A DNA stretch of 31,390 bases from a virus: the IMG/VR virus record IMGVR_UViG_3300027659_001629, positions 1 to 31,390 of that record. The stretch is one strand, 5' to 3'. Both the position numbers and the translations under genes were made by a program. Positions within the stretch are counted from its first letter, which is position 1, and each line of letters begins with the position of its first letter. The notes beneath the pieces are model-generated. The model was not told the origin of the DNA. It ran no database searches and saw only the letters and a list, made by a program, of their open reading frames with translations. Positions 29,629 through 31,390 of this stretch are shown in pieces.

Positions 29629-30495
29629 TTAAAGGGCTAAACTAAATTTATCAGTCAGGTCATCCATCTTGATGATGATGGACTCGCGCATCTCGGGTGA
29701 CTCACGCAATGACTTGATATCTACATCTACTAACGAACTCTCCAATGCTCTACGCGCCGCTTCTAAGTCGGGGTCGTCCAGCACATTCAATGACTGCAAG
29801 GTAGTGCATAGACCCAATGCGTTCTCAAGCATGGATGCATACAGCTTCTGCGGCTTGCCGTCTTCCTTGGGCAGCATCTTGGCGCGGATGTGTACCACCT
29901 CTTGATACAGGCGTTCCCACGGTACATTCATAGCTTCTTGTACCCGCGACTTCACCGATGCTTCAAACTTATTTTTAAGTTGCAGCGCAGCTTCTGCGGG
30001 GATGTCTACGCGGAAGTCACCCGACTCAGGCACAGGTGCAAAGTGGTAGTGAAAGCCGAACTTGCGGTGCATCTCGCTCTCCATTGGGTACTCTCTGACA
30101 TCGAACAACTTACCCAGCTTGAACGCTTGCGCTGCCACCTTGGTGCTGAAGTTCTGCACAAACGTATCCACTAGTACATTGAACTCTTGCTCACGCTGTG
30201 TCAACTCATGGCTTACATCCATGAACGCCTTGGTAGGTATAAGCCGTGTGCCGCTATCAGACCAAGGTAAAGTCACGCTATACAACCAAGTACGCGATAC
30301 CCCTGCAAATGAATTGATAGCTTCCAAGTCTTTGTCTTCGGCAAACAGATTCTTCTGCACCGATGTAGCCGAAGTCCGCGCACCCTTGGCAACGCTGACC
30401 TCAGTAGCCGTGGCTTTGTCTTGCTTACGGCCTGTATATACGCTGATGTTTAAGTCCAGCAACATGGCGCTGGACGATAGGCTTTTGTGTTTCAT
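29629..30495 (-). CDS. Unknown protein associated with the AAA+/VWA pair
   Basis: This 288-residue protein starts MKHKSLSSSAMLLDLNISVY and is mostly helical and charged, with a helix-rich middle (LTQREQEFNVLVDTFVQNF, and AALQLKNKFEASVKSRVQEA). A conserved-looking HRKFGFHYHFAPVPESGDF lies near residues 142-160. Its place directly upstream of the MoxR-type gene suggests it is a third component of that module. Phage genes annotated DUF3150 occur in this position in similar cassettes, but I cannot confirm the match from sequence alone. It overlaps the upstream gene by four bases (ATGA), so expression is coupled. Confidence 0.65.
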   Translation of the reverse strand: MKHKSLSSSAMLLDLNISVYTGRKQDKATATEVSVAKGARTSATSVQKNLFAEDKDLEAINSFAGVSRTWLYSVTLPWSDSGTRLIPTKAFMDVSHELTQREQEFNVLVDTFVQNFSTKVAAQAFKLGKLFDVREYPMESEMHRKFGFHYHFAPVPESGDFRVDIPAEAALQLKNKFEASVKSRVQEAMNVPWERLYQEVVHIRAKMLPKEDGKPQKLYASMLENALGLCTTLQSLNVLDDPDLEAARRALESSLVDVDIKSLRESPEMRESIIIKMDDLTDKFSLAL

Positions 30496-30908
30496 GCTGT
30501 TCTCAATAACTCAATTGAGTTGTTGGCCTTGTTAGTAAATATCTTATGGGCGTTGTTGCCCCACTCACTTGATGCCATGCTAGAGATAGAGCCCAGCACA
30601 GTCATCAACCCCACGCCCGCCTGAACCATCTCAGGTGTAAGGAAGAAGGCTTCAACGTCCCCCACTACCATGCGTTTAATGGCTGGCCCGTAAACATTTC
30701 GGTATGTGCCATACGGCATAAGTGATGGAGCCTTTTTCGCTCGGGTTGGTTTATCAGGGGCAAGTTGGATTAACTCGCCGCCCTTGTTGATAGTCGTGCC
30801 ATCAGATAGCACGATGATGTATCGCGCCTTGCATGCATCAAGTAAGCGTGTTGCTTGCTCGACAGTTTTATGTATAGCGAGGGGTAAAGATTGTGATGTT
30901 TCGTTCAT
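30492..30908 (-). CDS. Small unknown protein, first gene after the early promoter
   Basis: This 138-residue protein has an N-terminal helical region (LAIHKTVEQATRLLDACKAR). A strand segment IIVLSDGTTINKGGELI follows, then a basic linker (PDKPTRAKKAPS). The C-terminal domain starts YGTYRNVYGPAIKRMVVGDV and ends WGNNAHKIFTNKANNSIELL. The last part, with its W and K/N-rich loop, could contact nucleic acid, but no family is recognised. GGAGAA is eight bases before the ATG. It is the first gene behind the promoter at 30942-30970, so it is likely to be made very early. Confidence 0.68.
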   Translation of the reverse strand: MNETSQSLPLAIHKTVEQATRLLDACKARYIIVLSDGTTINKGGELIQLAPDKPTRAKKAPSLMPYGTYRNVYGPAIKRMVVGDVEAFFLTPEMVQAGVGLMTVLGSISSMASSEWGNNAHKIFTNKANNSIELLRTA

Positions 30909-30932
30909 AGAAGTTTCTCCATTAAGTTAATT

Positions 30933-30945
30933 ACAAAGTAAAGTT
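30933..30945 (+). promoter_or_regulatory. 13-bp shared motif, copy in the early promoter (candidate operator)
   Basis: The plus strand reads acaaagtaaagtt; the leftward promoter's -10 box overlaps its right-hand end. The same 13 bases occur in the second strong leftward promoter (19844-19856) in opposite orientation relative to transcription. A protein bound here would cover the -10 box and start site, so it would act as a repressor. Confidence 0.5.
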
Positions 30946-30970
30946 TACATTCAAAAGTTGGGTATGTCAA
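30942..30970 (-). promoter_or_regulatory. Sigma70-type promoter of the leftward early block
   Basis: On the minus strand a perfect TTGACA (30965-30970) is followed by 17 bases and TAAACT (30942-30947), four of six matches to the -10 consensus. The spacing is ideal. Transcription would start near 30935, about 27 bases before the ATG at 30908. It would drive the AAA+/VWA module and probably the long coupled gene string beyond it. Confidence 0.72.
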
Positions 30971-31003
30971 ACATGTTGTTAGGGTTGCTCCAATAAGCTC
31001 CAA

Positions 31004-31033
31004 AGAGAACCATAGAGAACCATAGAGAACCAT
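31004..31033 (-). repeat. Three perfect 10-bp tandem repeats upstream of the early promoter
   Basis: The unit agagaaccat occurs three times without a mismatch, about 70-100 bases upstream of the predicted start site of the promoter at 30942-30970. It lies outside convincing coding sequence. A spacing of about one helical turn would place repeated protein contacts on one face of the DNA, as for an activator or looping site. Confidence 0.75.
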
Positions 31034-31049
31034 AGCGTGCCACGCAGGG

Positions 31050-31301
31050 TCATAGGATTGGCCTGTCGGCGGTTACTTGCTCGAAATGGTTCTTGGTGCT
31101 GTCGATGAACATGGCCACCTGATTGACCGTGCAGTTCTCCACCACGTTCCATACGGTGATGTTGTCCACCATCCACTCCTCGACCTCCATCATCTCCATA
31201 ATCTCATCGTAGGTAAGGTCGTCGGGGTAGTACGTCAACCATTCGTCCAAGGCAAAACGCTCGGCTTTGCTAAGTTTGTTTTCTGTTATTGAGCTGTCCA
31301 T
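31050..31301 (-). CDS. Small acidic phage protein of unknown function
   Basis: This 83-residue protein begins MDSSITENKLSKAERFALDE and continues WLTYYPDDLTYDEIMEMMEV, with a C-terminal NVVENCTVNQVAMFIDSTKN. It is strongly acidic and helical. AAGGAG is six bases before the ATG at 31301, which favours this start over an ATG 21 codons upstream. The acidic character would suit an early host-factor inhibitor or DNA mimic, but nothing in the sequence shows this. Confidence 0.68.
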   Translation of the reverse strand: MDSSITENKLSKAERFALDEWLTYYPDDLTYDEIMEMMEVEEWMVDNITVWNVVENCTVNQVAMFIDSTKNHFEQVTADRPIL

Positions 31302-31390
31302 GATTTCTCCTTCGTGTGTTGGTAAAAAGTAACCCTGTGCTTGCAGTAGTGCGGCGCAATCCAATCAAGGTTTGTCTCTTCGGCGTACGC
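31286..31390 (-). CDS. Possible C-terminal end of a gene cut by the right edge
   Basis: An open frame enters from the right edge and stops at 31286-31288, overlapping the start of the next gene by 16 bases. It reads AYAEETNLDWIAPHYCKHRV, then TFYQHTKEKSWTAQ. The overlap and leftward direction suit the compact operon, and the composition is reasonable, but 34 residues are too few for firm support. A second frame is also open over this short stretch. Confidence 0.3.
   Translation of the reverse strand, partial: AYAEETNLDWIAPHYCKHRVTFYQHTKEKSWTAQ

Noticed and set aside
30979-31176. 65-residue minus-strand frame over the 10-bp repeats
   Set aside because: It overlaps the well-supported 31050-31301 gene, has a biased repeat-derived C-terminus and no ribosome site.

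Overview
This window looks like part of a tailed-phage (Caudoviricetes) genome, most likely a podovirus-type phage of a Gram-negative aquatic bacterium. I see no bacterial housekeeping genes, rRNA, tRNA, insertion sequence or CRISPR array. Genes are tightly packed: many start/stop codons overlap (ATGA) and no gap exceeds 300 bases. The largest gap is 21410-21599. A betaproteobacterial host is a weak guess, based only on the style of the modular protein at 26072-26590.

The window has two convergent blocks. The rightward block (1-14890, plus strand) is the virion block. It holds the end of an M15 peptidase, a large neck/tail protein with inserted beta-rich modules, a small tail-associated protein, a membrane-active virion protein, a GNAT acetyltransferase, a Gln/Asn-rich virion protein, a 601-residue Ala/Gln-rich virion protein and a giant 2304-residue 'polyvalent' ejection-type protein. 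The giant protein combines N-terminal repeats, an L,D-transpeptidase-like domain (H1050/C1080), an HExxH metallopeptidase-like motif (1276-1284) and a C-terminal LPD38-like region. Inside its disordered linker, in another frame, is a convincing overprinted 57-codon gene (9873-10046) with a strong Shine-Dalgarno sequence. A hairpin at 14896-14916 separates the blocks; its U-run serves the leftward transcripts.

The leftward block (31390-14968, minus strand) is the early/replication block. In transcription order, a first cluster starts behind a promoter at 30942-30970. It encodes a small unknown protein, a 288-residue unknown protein, a MoxR-type AAA+ ATPase, a VWA protein with an HExxH motif, and then a string of small proteins (a membrane protein, modular 'RPWVGLTE' proteins, a 48-residue protein, an NrdR-like zinc ribbon and a DUF3310 protein). 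Next come a VRR-NUC nuclease, an unknown protein, a T7-like family A DNA polymerase with 3'-5' exonuclease, a Cas4/RecB-like nuclease, an HNH nuclease and a SNF2-type helicase. A second promoter at 19832-19859 precedes a coiled-coil protein, an excisionase-like HTH protein, a candidate ssDNA-binding protein with a four-Cys cluster and acidic tail, a Cro/CI-like HTH protein, a primase-helicase and a small conserved-looking protein.

The two strong leftward promoters share an identical 13-bp sequence in opposite orientation, a candidate operator for one of the phage's small HTH proteins. The genes suggest a self-contained replication/recombination system (primase-helicase, polymerase, SSB-like protein, SNF2 helicase and three nucleases), an AAA+/VWA remodelling pair, and a virion built to breach peptidoglycan and membrane. 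No RNA polymerase, terminase, portal or capsid gene lies in this window.
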